The notes below the pieces were generated by a model, which saw only the letters and a list, made by a program, of their open reading frames with translations, searched no databases and was not told the origin of the DNA. A DNA stretch of 64,000 bases from Roseibium limicola. Lineage in GTDB: Bacteria > Pseudomonadota > Alphaproteobacteria > Rhizobiales > Stappiaceae. The position numbers and the translations under genes were made by a program. The stretch is from the NCBI RefSeq assembly GCF_017313085.1, contig NZ_JAFLNF010000008.1, forward strand, positions 186,001 through 250,000. The letters are read 5' to 3'. Positions 17,697-27,080 of this stretch are shown here, piece by piece. Every line of letters begins with the position of its first letter. Positions within the stretch are counted from its first letter, which is position 1.

Positions 17697-18611
17697 ATGG
17701 ACGCGTTGACGCGGATGCGATGTTTCATCCAGGTGGTGGACAGCCAGGGCTTTTCCGCGGCTGCGCGGGATATGGGACGCTCCAAGGCGCTGGTGTCGAA
17801 ATACATCGGCGAGCTGGAAGATGAGCTTGGCGTGCGTCTGCTCAACCGGACCACGCGGCAAGTGTCGCTGACCGAAGTCGGCGAGGCCTATTACCGCGAG
17901 GCCAGCGAGATCCTGCAGCGGATCGACGATCTGCAGGACAGCATCCAGTCATCGCATCAGGCGGTGAAGGGCCGATTGAAGGTCTCGGCACCCCGCTCGA
18001 TGGGCGATGGTCTGCTCAACCGGGCGATGATGGAATTTCTGGTGGCTTATCCGGACGTGGTTCTGGATCTGCGCCTGGAGGACCGTTTCGTCGATCTGGT
18101 CGAGGAAGGCTTCGACGTGGCGATCCGCGTGACCGACATGGAAGATTCCAGTCTGATTGCCCGCAAGATCGCGCCGTTTCAAACAGTTGTCTGCGCCACA
18201 CCTGAAGTGATCGAGAAATACGGCATTCCCCGCGTGCCGGCGGATCTGTCGGGACGGCCGTGCATCATCGATACGAACTATCGCTTCAAGCAGAACTGGA
18301 ACTTCGTTGAGGACAACGCACGGGTCAGCGTGACGGTTCGTGGCCCGGTGGAAGTCAACAGCGCTTCTGCCGGACGGGATGCAGCGTTCTGCCATCTGGG
18401 TTTCCTGCGCACGCCGCAAGTGTTTGTCTTCGGCGATATTCAGGCAGGTCGGTTGATCCCGGTTCTGGATGAATTTGAGCCGGACAACAGCGGCATCTAT
18501 GCGGTCTATCCGCATCGGCGGCACCTGACCGGCAAGGTGCGCGCCTTCGTGGATTATCTCGCCACATGGTTCGCCGATAAAAAGCGGTCCGGGGAAAACT
18601 GCCCGCTCTAG
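17697..18611 (+). CDS. LysR-family transcriptional regulator
   Basis: A 304-residue LysR protein. The winged helix-turn-helix is in residues 1-60 (FIQVVDSQGFSAAARDMGRSKALVSKYIGELE), followed by a linker helix and the substrate-binding domain (about 90-295). It follows the gamma-glutamyltransferase-like gene by 65 bases on the same strand and may regulate that unit. Its TAG stop (18609-18611) lies inside the CTAG target repeat of the inserted element downstream. Confidence 0.92.
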   Translation: MDALTRMRCFIQVVDSQGFSAAARDMGRSKALVSKYIGELEDELGVRLLNRTTRQVSLTEVGEAYYREASEILQRIDDLQDSIQSSHQAVKGRLKVSAPRSMGDGLLNRAMMEFLVAYPDVVLDLRLEDRFVDLVEEGFDVAIRVTDMEDSSLIARKIAPFQTVVCATPEVIEKYGIPRVPADLSGRPCIIDTNYRFKQNWNFVEDNARVSVTVRGPVEVNSASAGRDAAFCHLGFLRTPQVFVFGDIQAGRLIPVLDEFEPDNSGIYAVYPHRRHLTGKVRAFVDYLATWFADKKRSGENCPL

Positions 18612-18877
18612 GGTGTAGACTCATAAATTTGACTGGAATGGCGCTTCAAATGGCACCGAGCTGCAAGGAAAAGGGCGATAAGCGGGCTTTCTGCCCCGTT
18701 GAGCCGTTTGACGCGGCAGATCAAGGCCATTTGAGCGTCCGGAACGGATTTGGAGAATTGAACCGGCAACTGCGTTGCAAGCCCTTGAAAGCCTTAAGGC
18801 TACCCGCGGCCTTGCGCCTCGTATCCGGCTTAATTCTCTCAAACCATTCCAGTAAAATTTATGGGTCCACACCCTAG
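18608..18877. mobile_element. MITE-like element with 30-bp terminal inverted repeats and CTAG target duplication
   Basis: The element is 18612-18873 (262 bp). Its ends are imperfect inverted repeats of 30 bases (27 match): left GGTGTAGACTCATAAATTTG, right end the inverse of GGTGTGGACCCATAAATTTT, both continuing ACTGGAATGG. It is bounded by CTAG at 18608-18611 and 18874-18877, a 4-bp target duplication of the YTAR type used by some IS5-family transposases. No transposase-length frame lies inside. Each CTAG copy supplies a stop codon: TAG for lysR on the left, and its reverse for the dehydrogenase on the right. The IS5 assignment is inferred. Confidence 0.78.
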
Positions 18878-19938
18878 GGTTTCGCCAGTCTCTCTTCAGC
18901 CATGCGATCTGCCACCACTTCCGGTGTCAGATTTTCTGCGGCCGCGCGCTCGAAAATGCGGGTCAGCGTCGCCCCAATCGCCTGCGTTTGCTCCACCACC
19001 AGAGCATCGCTTTCGCCCGGACGGCTGAGAGCGATGGAAATCACCCCACCAGCATTGATGGCGTAGTCGGGCGCGTAGAGAATGCCGCGCGCCTTAAGGG
19101 CCAGCCCATCCTCGGCGGTCATCAGCTGGTTGTTGGCCGCACCAGCGACGATCCCGGCTTTCAGTGCCGGAATGGTCTCGCTGTTCAGCCCACCGCCAAG
19201 CGCGCAAGGCGCGAAGATATCCGCCTGCACCTGATGTGCCTGCGCAGCAGGAACCGCTGTCGCGCCAAAGACTTCGATGGCCTTTTCAACTGATGGAGCG
19301 TGAATATCGGAGACAATCAGTTTCGCGCCGGCAGCCTGAAGGCGACCGCACAGATCAAACCCGACATGACCCAGTCCCTGAACACTGACACTCAGACCGT
19401 CAAGATCCGCAGAGCCCAAGGCGTGCCGCGCTGCCGCCTGAATGCCGACAAAGACCCCGAGCGCCGTATAGGGCGAGGGATCGCCAAGGCCGGTGTCTCT
19501 GGTGCCGCGCACATGGGCGGTTCTCTCGGCCACCGCTTCCATGTCAGAGGGGGAAACACCGACATCCTCTGCGGTGATGTAGCTGCCGGACAGGCGCTCC
19601 ACATAGCTGCCGAAGGCGCGCATCATGTCGCTGGTCTTGTCCTTGCGCGGATCCGCCAGAATGACCGCCTTGCCGCCCCCCAGATCCAGACCAGCCAGCG
19701 CGTTCTTGTAGGTCATGCCACGCGACAAGCGCAATGCGTCCGTCAGGGCTTCGGCCCCTGAGGCATAGGGCCAGACGCGACAGCCACCGAGGGAAGGGCC
19801 GAGCGTCGTGTCGTGAATGGCGATGATCGCCTTCAGGCCGGTGGCCGGATCAGAGACGAAGCAGACGCTTTCGTGATTGCGAAATTCCGGGTGATCGAAC
19901 ACACCGGTCGGCACGGCGTGAGAAGAAAGGGCATTCAT
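18874..19938 (-). CDS. Leucine/phenylalanine/valine dehydrogenase family (Glu/Leu/Phe/Val dehydrogenase)
   Basis: A 354-residue NAD-dependent amino acid dehydrogenase. The N-terminal domain has GPSLGGCRVWPYA and LSRGMTYKNALAGLDLGGGKAVI; the Lys residues of MTYKNA and GGGKAV are the substrate and catalytic lysines. The NAD domain has the SVQGLGHVGFDL Rossmann motif. It would deaminate a branched-chain or aromatic amino acid to its 2-oxoacid, reversibly. ATG 19938 is used, with GGAG about ten bases upstream. Its TAG stop is part of the CTAG duplicated by the adjacent MITE-like element. Confidence 0.88.
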   Translation of the reverse strand: MNALSSHAVPTGVFDHPEFRNHESVCFVSDPATGLKAIIAIHDTTLGPSLGGCRVWPYASGAEALTDALRLSRGMTYKNALAGLDLGGGKAVILADPRKDKTSDMMRAFGSYVERLSGSYITAEDVGVSPSDMEAVAERTAHVRGTRDTGLGDPSPYTALGVFVGIQAAARHALGSADLDGLSVSVQGLGHVGFDLCGRLQAAGAKLIVSDIHAPSVEKAIEVFGATAVPAAQAHQVQADIFAPCALGGGLNSETIPALKAGIVAGAANNQLMTAEDGLALKARGILYAPDYAINAGGVISIALSRPGESDALVVEQTQAIGATLTRIFERAAAENLTPEVVADRMAEERLAKP

Positions 19939-20171
19939 CTGGAAGGCTCCGGATGGAGAAAACATGCCCCCCAGAGTGCCCGAGCCACAAGAAAAATGGA
20001 TCCTATTGCAGCCTGGAGATCGCGCACCACCGCAGCAATGTTCCCCGAGGATCGGTTTTTGCGGGAAAATCTGCTAATTCCAGAATTCAGTCCCGGCCTG
20101 TCTTGATCTTGCCGTCTTCTCCACGTTGGACTGATGTTCTCTTATAACGGTCGCCAAGGGTGTTCCCGGCA

Positions 20172-22112
20172 ATGCATTTTCCCCGACTATCCGCTTTGCC
20201 TCAAGCACACCGCCTCGGCAGTCTGCTCCTCTCCTGCCTCATGCTTCTGCTCGGGTTTGCCGAGAGCGCGCAAGCACACCCGCACGTCTTTGTCGAAGCG
20301 CGCAGCACGCTGTTGATGAACGATCAGGGCCTGGCCACCGGCGTGCGACATGTCTTCCGCTTCGACGATGCCTACACGGCCTTTGCCATTCAAGGGTTCG
20401 ACAAGGACGGCGATGGGGCCTACAGCCGCGAAGAGCTGGCGGAACTGGCGCAGGTCAACATCGAGAGCATGGGCGATTTCGGCTATTTCACCTTTGGCGA
20501 CAACGGCCGGGTAGAGCTGGATTTCAAACCCAGGGACGGCGCCTACTGGCTGGAACTGGTCGATGTTCCGATGGCAGACTATTGGGCGCTTTCGCCGGAA
20601 GACCTGAAGGCCATGCGCGAGGACGCCGAGAAATACGGCTCGCCGCTGGTGGAAAGCGTCAAGCTGTTGGAGCTTCACTTCGAATTGGCGCTCGCCTCGC
20701 CGAGTGATCTGACCAAGGCGCTGACGCTGGACGTCTACGACCCGACCTATTACGTCGATTTCCGCTTTTCCCATGAGCCGGGCGCCCTGGGCGTGGAAAA
20801 CGGCCCCGGCTCCTGCACGGTCGAGCGCCATGATCCGCCATCCCTCGATATGGCGACCCAGATGGCGCTGGCGCAGGTCGGCCCGGATCAGCGCAACCTG
20901 CCGCCAGAGCTGCAATCCGCTGCGGCCTCCCAGGTCAACCAGATGATCGTCACCTGCCCGGATGCGGTTGCAGGTCCGGTAACGGCCTCCAACGGTCTGC
21001 TGCAGGTGGAAGGCTCCGAGGCCGGTCCCGTTACGACGCCGGACGCTGCCGATACGAACGACATCGAAGCCAATGCCGCAGAAGTTGCTGCGGCCAAGGA
21101 CGCGGTGCGGGCTATGGCCGAAGGCTCGGCGAACCCGCAGCTCAAACCAGGCGATGCGGTGGCTCCCGTGGCTACTGCAGCTTCCCCCAATCTTGCCGAC
21201 AAGATTTTTGGCGGCATTGCAGCCGTGCAGGCGCAATTCTATCAGAAGCTCATTTCAGCCCTGCGCGGCTTCCGAAATGGCCCTCACGCGGCGTGGATCC
21301 TGGTCAGCATTTCGTTTCTGTACGGGATCTTTCATGCAGCGGGGCCTGGCCACGGCAAGGCAATCATCTCGACCTATGTCATTGCCAATAATGAAACCCT
21401 GAAGAAGGGCATTCTACTGTCCTTCCTTTCTGCCTTTGCCCAGGCGGTGACGGCGATCATTCTGGTCGGTGGCCTTGCTGCGGTGTTCAACCTGACCAGC
21501 CTGGCGATCCAGGACACGGCGACCTGGCTTGAGATCGGTTCCTACACGCTGGTGACAGCATTGGGCGCGTATCTCCTGTGGACCAAGGGACTTTCACGGC
21601 TGTTTGGAAAATCGGGCGGTCACCACCATCATGGGCACTCGCACGAGCATTCCCAACATCACGCTCACAGTCATGGCGATGATCATGCGCATTCGCATCA
21701 TGACCATGACCATCACGGCGAAGCCGAGGTGTGTTCCAGCTGTGGCCATGCCCATGCGCCGACCCCGGCCATGGTCCAGGGAAAGATGTCGCTCAGCCGG
21801 ATGGTGTCGATTGTTCTCGCGGTCGGCCTGAGGCCGTGTTCCGGCGCCTTGATCGTGCTGGTGTTCGCCTTCGGTCAGAACATGGTGCTGGCGGGCATCG
21901 GATCAAGCTTTGCCATGGCGGTGGGCACCGGTCTGACCGTTTCGGCACTCGCCAGTCTGGCCGTCTTTGCCCGCGAGGGCGCACTGAAAATCTTCGGATC
22001 CGGGTCGAGCGCTGCGGGTCGTGTTCTGTGGGGGATGGAAATCTTCGGGGCTCTGACAATCTTCCTCATCGGCGCCACCCTCCTCACCGCCACCCTCGGC
22101 TGGGGCATGTAG
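20172..22112 (+). CDS. DUF1007 - NicO (RcnA/NreB-like) fusion, nickel/cobalt-type exporter
   Basis: A 646-residue two-domain protein. Residues 1-36 are a signal peptide ending AQA, then HPHVFVEAR opens the periplasmic DUF1007 domain (to about 215). This contains a canonical EF-hand-like loop DKDGDGAYSREE (77-88). An Ala/Pro-rich linker follows (about 250-340). The C-terminal membrane domain (about 365-646) has the NicO motif FHAAGPGHGKAIISTY and GLRPCSGALIVLVFAFG, split by a His-rich cytoplasmic loop (about 483-534) with CSSCGH. DUF1007 and NicO are usually neighbouring genes; here they are fused. Metal efflux is inferred. ATG 20172 is preferred over GTG 20160. Confidence 0.85.
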   Translation: MHFPRLSALPQAHRLGSLLLSCLMLLLGFAESAQAHPHVFVEARSTLLMNDQGLATGVRHVFRFDDAYTAFAIQGFDKDGDGAYSREELAELAQVNIESMGDFGYFTFGDNGRVELDFKPRDGAYWLELVDVPMADYWALSPEDLKAMREDAEKYGSPLVESVKLLELHFELALASPSDLTKALTLDVYDPTYYVDFRFSHEPGALGVENGPGSCTVERHDPPSLDMATQMALAQVGPDQRNLPPELQSAAASQVNQMIVTCPDAVAGPVTASNGLLQVEGSEAGPVTTPDAADTNDIEANAAEVAAAKDAVRAMAEGSANPQLKPGDAVAPVATAASPNLADKIFGGIAAVQAQFYQKLISALRGFRNGPHAAWILVSISFLYGIFHAAGPGHGKAIISTYVIANNETLKKGILLSFLSAFAQAVTAIILVGGLAAVFNLTSLAIQDTATWLEIGSYTLVTALGAYLLWTKGLSRLFGKSGGHHHHGHSHEHSQHHAHSHGDDHAHSHHDHDHHGEAEVCSSCGHAHAPTPAMVQGKMSLSRMVSIVLAVGLRPCSGALIVLVFAFGQNMVLAGIGSSFAMAVGTGLTVSALASLAVFAREGALKIFGSGSSAAGRVLWGMEIFGALTIFLIGATLLTATLGWGM

Positions 22113-22174
22113 CCTTTCCTCGCACCCCTGCACTGCGTATGTATTTGCTGTTTCGCGGAGTGAGGTCTTTCCCC

Positions 22175-22446
22175 GCGCTGTCCCGGCCTCGAGCCGGGAC
22201 CTTCTCGCTAGAGATAGCGCCTTCGGATGAGGTCCCGGGTCGGGGTCCGGGACAGCGCGGGGGTAGAGGACTGATGCCCCGGCTCACCGGTCCCGCATCT
22301 GCGCTTTGCTGCGTGCGGGATGACAAAACTGAGGGTGTCGGCGCGCCGAAAAGCTGCAGGAGGCGTGTCAGCAACCACACAACTCCACTCCCACCATCGT
22401 CATCCCGGCCAAGCGCAAGCGCAGAGCCGGGACCGGCGAGCCGAGG
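22175..22446. repeat. Dispersed palindromic repeats, modules B, inverted A and A-like
   Basis: A B module at about 22175-22258 opens GCTGTCCCGGCC and closes GTCCGGGACAGCG, with an inner hairpin around AGATAGCGCC. An A module in inverse orientation lies at about 22276-22323. An A-like module in direct orientation lies at about 22399-22446. They fill most of the 400-base gap between the convergent NicO-fusion and 2-hydroxyacid dehydrogenase genes. No coding capacity is supported. Confidence 0.72.
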
Positions 22447-22512
22447 GCGTCGCGGTTTGGGGAATGCGAAAGCGCCGAATGGCACCCTCACACCCTCAAG
22501 AAAACAAAAAGA

Positions 22513-23469
22513 TCAGCCTTTGCACTCGGCGACAGGGGTGACGGGTTTGCCGGTTTCAAACCAGCTGACCAGGTTGTCGACCACCAGCTGCCCCATGGCG
22601 TCGCGGGTATGAACAGAGGCGGAGCCAACGTGGGGGAGCGCGACAACATTTTCCAGCGCGCGCAGTTTGGCCGGCACATGCGGCTCCTGCTCGAAGACAT
22701 CCAGACCGGCAGAGAGGATCGTGCCGTTTTCCAAAGCCTCGATCAGCGCGGCCTCATCGACCAGCGTGCCACGACCGACATTGATCAGCACCCCGTCACG
22801 GCCCAGAGCTTCCAGCACCGGCTTGTCGACCATATGCCGGGTTTCTGCGCCACCGGGCACAACCAGCATCAAGGTGTCACAAGCAGCCGCCAGCTCCAGC
22901 ACACTCGGAAAATAGGGATAAGCCACCCCGGCCTGCTTTGAGCGACCATGATAGGCAATCTTCAGACCGAAAGCTTCGGCGCGTTCGGCAATCGCCTTGC
23001 CGATCCGGCCCAGACCGACAATGCCCAGGGTGCGCCCGCGCAAGGTGCCGGCAGTCAGCGGAAAAGCCCCCTCACCTTCCCACTTTCCGGCGCGCAGATG
23101 CCGTTCCGCAGCGCCGAACTCGCGCACGGTCATGATCAGCAGGCCGAGCGCCGTGTCGGCGACTTCCTCGGTCAGGACATCCGGCGTGTTGGTCACCATC
23201 ACGCCCCGCGCGGCGCAGGCCGATGCGTCGATGTTGTCATAGCCGACGCCGAAGTTGGCAATGATTTCCAGCTTCGGAAAGCGGTCGAGCAAGGCGGCAT
23301 CGACTTTCTGACCGATACAGGCGAGCCCACGCACATCAGCAGCGACCTCAGCAATGGCCGCATCCGGGTCATCCTGGAGATGACTTTCGACCAGAGAGAC
23401 CTTTTCGGTCAGCTGGCGGGCGACGAGAGGGCGCATCGGACGGGACATCAGAACAACAGGTAACGACAT
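22513..23469 (-). CDS. D-isomer-specific 2-hydroxyacid dehydrogenase (NAD(P))
   Basis: A 318-residue enzyme of the glyoxylate/hydroxypyruvate reductase type. The catalytic domain opens PVVLMSRPMRPLV. The dinucleotide site is TLGIVGLGRIGKAIAERA. The catalytic residues fit INVGRGTLVDEAALIEAL (Arg region), DVFEQEPHVP (Glu) and VALPHVGSAS (His). It reduces a 2-oxoacid or oxidises a D-2-hydroxyacid; substrate not decidable. ATG 23469 gives the family start; the frame extends to 23562 without family features. It is monocistronic. Confidence 0.88.
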   Translation of the reverse strand: MSLPVVLMSRPMRPLVARQLTEKVSLVESHLQDDPDAAIAEVAADVRGLACIGQKVDAALLDRFPKLEIIANFGVGYDNIDASACAARGVMVTNTPDVLTEEVADTALGLLIMTVREFGAAERHLRAGKWEGEGAFPLTAGTLRGRTLGIVGLGRIGKAIAERAEAFGLKIAYHGRSKQAGVAYPYFPSVLELAAACDTLMLVVPGGAETRHMVDKPVLEALGRDGVLINVGRGTLVDEAALIEALENGTILSAGLDVFEQEPHVPAKLRALENVVALPHVGSASVHTRDAMGQLVVDNLVSWFETGKPVTPVAECKG

Positions 23470-23681
23470 TTGGCATTCCACGAGGCTGGTTGAAAGACGC
23501 CAGCATAAGCACTTTCCCGCAGACTGTCTGCCCCACACAGAAGACAGAGACACACCTGGCATCGCGCTCTTGCAACAAATAACAATGAAAATAATACTAG
23601 TATAAATTCCTTCAATTATTTCAAGTTTTTTAATTTTATCTATTCATTGTTACCAAAGATAGGTGACTTCAAAGCGAGTTC

Positions 23682-25823
23682 GTGATGACCGACAACAACT
23701 CTACTGTTGATATCGAGAGAACATTTAAGGACTGCCCGGAAGCCGTCGCTGTTCTGACACCTGAGGGCATCATCCGTTATGCCAATACATCTCTTCTCGA
23801 GCTGCTCGGCTGGGCCGATTCCGAGATCGTCGGACATCCGGGCGAAGAGATCCTCGCCCATGAAGATGGTGCCAAGATGCCCAGCGGGTTCCGCCGCAAG
23901 GACCGCTTCATCGCTGCTGCAGATATTTCCATGATCCCGCTTGCTGATCCGAATGGCACGACGCTCGGCACTTTGCTGATCGGCCGTGATTGCAGCGGGC
24001 GGCTTGAGCTTGAGGACAGGGTTGCCGACACCAGCGAACTTCTGCGCGAGGCGATCGAAACGATTTCAGAGGGCTTTGCCCTCTACGACAAGCAGGATCG
24101 GCTGGTCCTCTGCAACGCCAATTACCGGCGTCTGTACTCGCTTTCCGAGGACGCCATGGAAAAAGGCGTATCCTTTCACGATATTCTGCAGCATGGCCTC
24201 AAGCGGGACCAATACCAGCTCAACGCACAAAGCGCCGACGACTGGTTGCAAGAGCGGCTGGAGCGACACCACCGGGCCGACGGCGAGGTGCATGAGCAGC
24301 AACTTGCAGGCGGACGCTGGCTGCAGGTTTCCGAAAAGCGAACGCCGCGCGGCTATATCGCCGGAATCCGCACGGACATCACCAACCTGAAGCACACCCA
24401 GGCGGAGCTGCAGGATGCCTATGCGAACATGTCCCTGCTGACTGACAGCCTGAGCCACGCCATTGTCGAAGTTGATATGGACGGCATGTGTAGCTTCATC
24501 AATGATTACGGTGCCGCCTGGTACAATCTCAAGCCAGATCAGATCATCGGCAAGAAGTACCGGGATTTTCTGTCACCGGAACACATCAGCAAGATATCGG
24601 TGCACTTTCGCCAAGCCCTGGGCGGCCGGCGGCTGCAAATTGAAACCATGGATGCGTTTCCCGATGGTCTGGTACGCGACCTGCAGATGGAATTCATTCC
24701 GAAGCTTTCCTCTGCCGGGTTCATGGCCGGGCTGATCATCGTTTCAACCGACATTACGGAAGCCAAGAAAACCGAGCGGAGCCTCGCCTCCCTGTATCAG
24801 GTCACGGCGACGCAGGAACTCAGTTCGGATCAGAAGATCCAACAGATCCTGCGCATCGGGTGTGAGCATTTCGACCTGCCCTACGGCATCGTCAGCAACA
24901 TCATCGAAGATGGCTATACGGTCGTCTGGGCGGAAAGCCCGGCAGGTGAAATACCCGTCGGGGCGCATTTCGAACTCGGTGATACCTATTGCTCGAATGT
25001 CATCGGCGATGACAAACCACTGGGCATCATGCACACGGCCAAGTCGGAATTTTCCTTGCATCCCTGCTACAAGAATTTTCCGCTGGAGACCTACATTGGC
25101 GTGCCGTTCATGGTCAACGGCGAGCGTTACGGCACGATCAACTTCACCAGCCCGGAGCCTCGGCTTCGGCCTTTCACCATGACCGACTACCAGTTGATCT
25201 GCCAGTTTGCCGACTGGGTGGGGCATGAGATCGCCCGCGAACAGGCTAACACAGCCCTGATCGACGCCAAGATCCGTCTGGAGCGCCTGGCCAGCATCGA
25301 CGACCTGACAGGTCTGCTCAACCGACGGGTTTTCCTGGAACAGGCCAACAAGGAAGTCGCCCGTTATCGGCGTGACCGCCGGATCTTCACGACACTGCTC
25401 CTCGACATCGACCACTTCAAGCTGGTCAATGACAATTACGGCCACGGCGTCGGCGATGAAGTGCTGAGAGAATTCTCCAAACTGGTTCAGGAAGAACTGC
25501 GCGTCGTGGATATCTTTGGCCGTGTCGGTGGAGAGGAATTCGCCATCCTGCTGATCAACACCGATGCAGAGGGCGCGAAAATCGTCTGCGACCGCATTCT
25601 GGAGCGGCTCCGCAATGCGCCGCTTCTGCCCAGTCACGACCTCAAGGTCACCTGCAGCATCGGTGTTGCAGTCGCTTCCGCCGACGATGTCGAGTTCAGC
25701 AGCCTGCTCCACCGTGCCGACGTTGCGCTTTATGAGGCCAAGGAAAAGGGCCGCGACCAGATGGTTCTCGCCCCCCCTTCTGTACCCTCGGGCAAGCAGA
25801 ATGCGCAGGTGAGCGCCCGATAA
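23682..25823 (+). CDS. PAS-PAS-GAF-GGDEF diguanylate cyclase
   Basis: A 713-residue cytoplasmic signalling protein with no transmembrane segment. PAS-type modules lie at about 10-105, 115-235 and 250-370. A GAF domain (about 375-530) contains DTYCSNVIGDDKPLG and ETYIGVPFMVNGE. The GGDEF domain (about 545-705) holds LTGLLNRR, LLLDIDHFKLVND and the active-site GGEEF. An allosteric RVVD (RxxD) lies five residues before GGEEF, so product inhibition by c-di-GMP is expected. There is no EAL domain. It is preceded by an AT-rich stretch (23580-23680) that probably carries the promoter. Confidence 0.92.
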   Translation: MMTDNNSTVDIERTFKDCPEAVAVLTPEGIIRYANTSLLELLGWADSEIVGHPGEEILAHEDGAKMPSGFRRKDRFIAAADISMIPLADPNGTTLGTLLIGRDCSGRLELEDRVADTSELLREAIETISEGFALYDKQDRLVLCNANYRRLYSLSEDAMEKGVSFHDILQHGLKRDQYQLNAQSADDWLQERLERHHRADGEVHEQQLAGGRWLQVSEKRTPRGYIAGIRTDITNLKHTQAELQDAYANMSLLTDSLSHAIVEVDMDGMCSFINDYGAAWYNLKPDQIIGKKYRDFLSPEHISKISVHFRQALGGRRLQIETMDAFPDGLVRDLQMEFIPKLSSAGFMAGLIIVSTDITEAKKTERSLASLYQVTATQELSSDQKIQQILRIGCEHFDLPYGIVSNIIEDGYTVVWAESPAGEIPVGAHFELGDTYCSNVIGDDKPLGIMHTAKSEFSLHPCYKNFPLETYIGVPFMVNGERYGTINFTSPEPRLRPFTMTDYQLICQFADWVGHEIAREQANTALIDAKIRLERLASIDDLTGLLNRRVFLEQANKEVARYRRDRRIFTTLLLDIDHFKLVNDNYGHGVGDEVLREFSKLVQEELRVVDIFGRVGGEEFAILLINTDAEGAKIVCDRILERLRNAPLLPSHDLKVTCSIGVAVASADDVEFSSLLHRADVALYEAKEKGRDQMVLAPPSVPSGKQNAQVSAR

Positions 25824-25841
25824 GGCACCATTGTCCTGGGA

Positions 25842-27002
25842 TCAGTCGTAAAGGGCTGGAGCCAACCGCTCACCCGGCGCCGGCGAGCTTTCGCGGATCC
25901 GCAATTCCGGCTCGATCCGGATCGGCGTGTGCGGCACTCTTTCGCCGGCGATCTGCCGCAACAGTGTCAGCGCCGCCAAGCGGCCGATCTTGTCCGGATG
26001 GTTCTGCACCGTGGTCAGGGCCGGAGTGCGGGCTGCGGCCCCATCAATATCGTCATAGCCGGTGACGGCAATATCCGGCCCCGGTTCCAGCTTGTGCCGG
26101 CGGAACATCGGCATCATGCCCAGCGCCACCAGATCATTGAAACACATCACCGCCGAGGGGCGATCAGGCGCTTCGAGAATGGTCTGCACCGCCTCACGGC
26201 CATCTGCCTGGGTCATCGCTTCGGGCAAGTCCAGCTGCGCCGTCGGGTCGATGCCCGCCTCCTGCAGAGCCTTGCACCAACCAGCGTGACGGTCCCTCCC
26301 GGTCGAGCTGTCGCGTCGCCCGCCAACCATGGCGATCTTGGAATGTCCGCGCTCGATCAGATGCTTCGTCACCGCATAGGCGCCCGCCACATCATCCCCC
26401 AAAATGCACGGCGCCCAGACTTTCGGCACCTGGCGGCACATCAGGGTGACCGGGATGCCCTGCCCGACCAACCGGTTGATTTCCTCCGCCGTGGTGTCGA
26501 CGGAAGGACACAGGATCACGCCATCGGCCCGGTGCTGCAGCAGTGTGTTGATGAAGGCCCTCTGGCGTTTCACGTTGTCCCGGTGGTTGCAGATGAAAAT
26601 CATCTGCCCCTGCTCTTCCAGAACCGTTTCCAGTGCAGCAAAGGCCTCGGCAAAATACGGATTGAGGATATCGTGCACGGCAACGCCGACAATCTGGCTG
26701 CGGGCTGTCCTCAACGACGCTGCGGACCGATTGTAGATGTAACCGATCTCTTCCGCCGTGCGCTTGACCGTGGCACGGGTGTCCTCGGCCACCAGCGGAC
26801 TGTTGCGCAGGGCCAGGGAAACGGTCGCGGTCGAGATGCCCAGCTGATCGGCAATATGGCTGAGGGTCAGACGTTTTCCAGGCCGCAGGCCGGAAAACGA
26901 GGCCATATCAGGCCCGTCCTGGTCGCGTGGATCAGCTGTAGAAGCCTCACTGTCCTGTAAACTGGACTTGTCTTTATCCGGCCCGTCGCTGTCTTCCATC
27001 AC
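25842..27002 (-). CDS. LacI-family transcriptional repressor
   Basis: A 386-residue LacI/GalR regulator. After an unusually long acidic N-terminal tail (about 45 residues) comes the helix-turn-helix LTLSHIADQLGISTATVSLALRN and hinge helix region, then the periplasmic-binding-like effector domain (about 105-370) with GRRDSSTGRDRHAGW. Its genomic neighbours (diguanylate cyclase, OmpA-like lipoprotein) are not sugar genes, so its target is elsewhere or itself. It is convergent with the cyclase gene, 18 bases apart. Confidence 0.9.
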   Translation of the reverse strand: MMEDSDGPDKDKSSLQDSEASTADPRDQDGPDMASFSGLRPGKRLTLSHIADQLGISTATVSLALRNSPLVAEDTRATVKRTAEEIGYIYNRSAASLRTARSQIVGVAVHDILNPYFAEAFAALETVLEEQGQMIFICNHRDNVKRQRAFINTLLQHRADGVILCPSVDTTAEEINRLVGQGIPVTLMCRQVPKVWAPCILGDDVAGAYAVTKHLIERGHSKIAMVGGRRDSSTGRDRHAGWCKALQEAGIDPTAQLDLPEAMTQADGREAVQTILEAPDRPSAVMCFNDLVALGMMPMFRRHKLEPGPDIAVTGYDDIDGAAARTPALTTVQNHPDKIGRLAALTLLRQIAGERVPHTPIRIEPELRIRESSPAPGERLAPALYD

Positions 27003-27080
27003 ACTCAGTCTCTCACACGCACTGCACCGGCGTGCCCGGGCTCGCCAGTCTCAATCCATACAGCCTGCGATTGGCAGGTT

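Noticed and set aside
18629..18877. Short open frames inside the MITE-like element
   Set aside because: About 80 residues on each strand with no ribosome site and no transposase motif; they arise from the element's own sequence.
21620..21780. Repeated His-codon DNA in the NicO fusion, possible short tandem repeat array
   Set aside because: It is the coding sequence of the His-rich metal loop typical of RcnA-like exporters.
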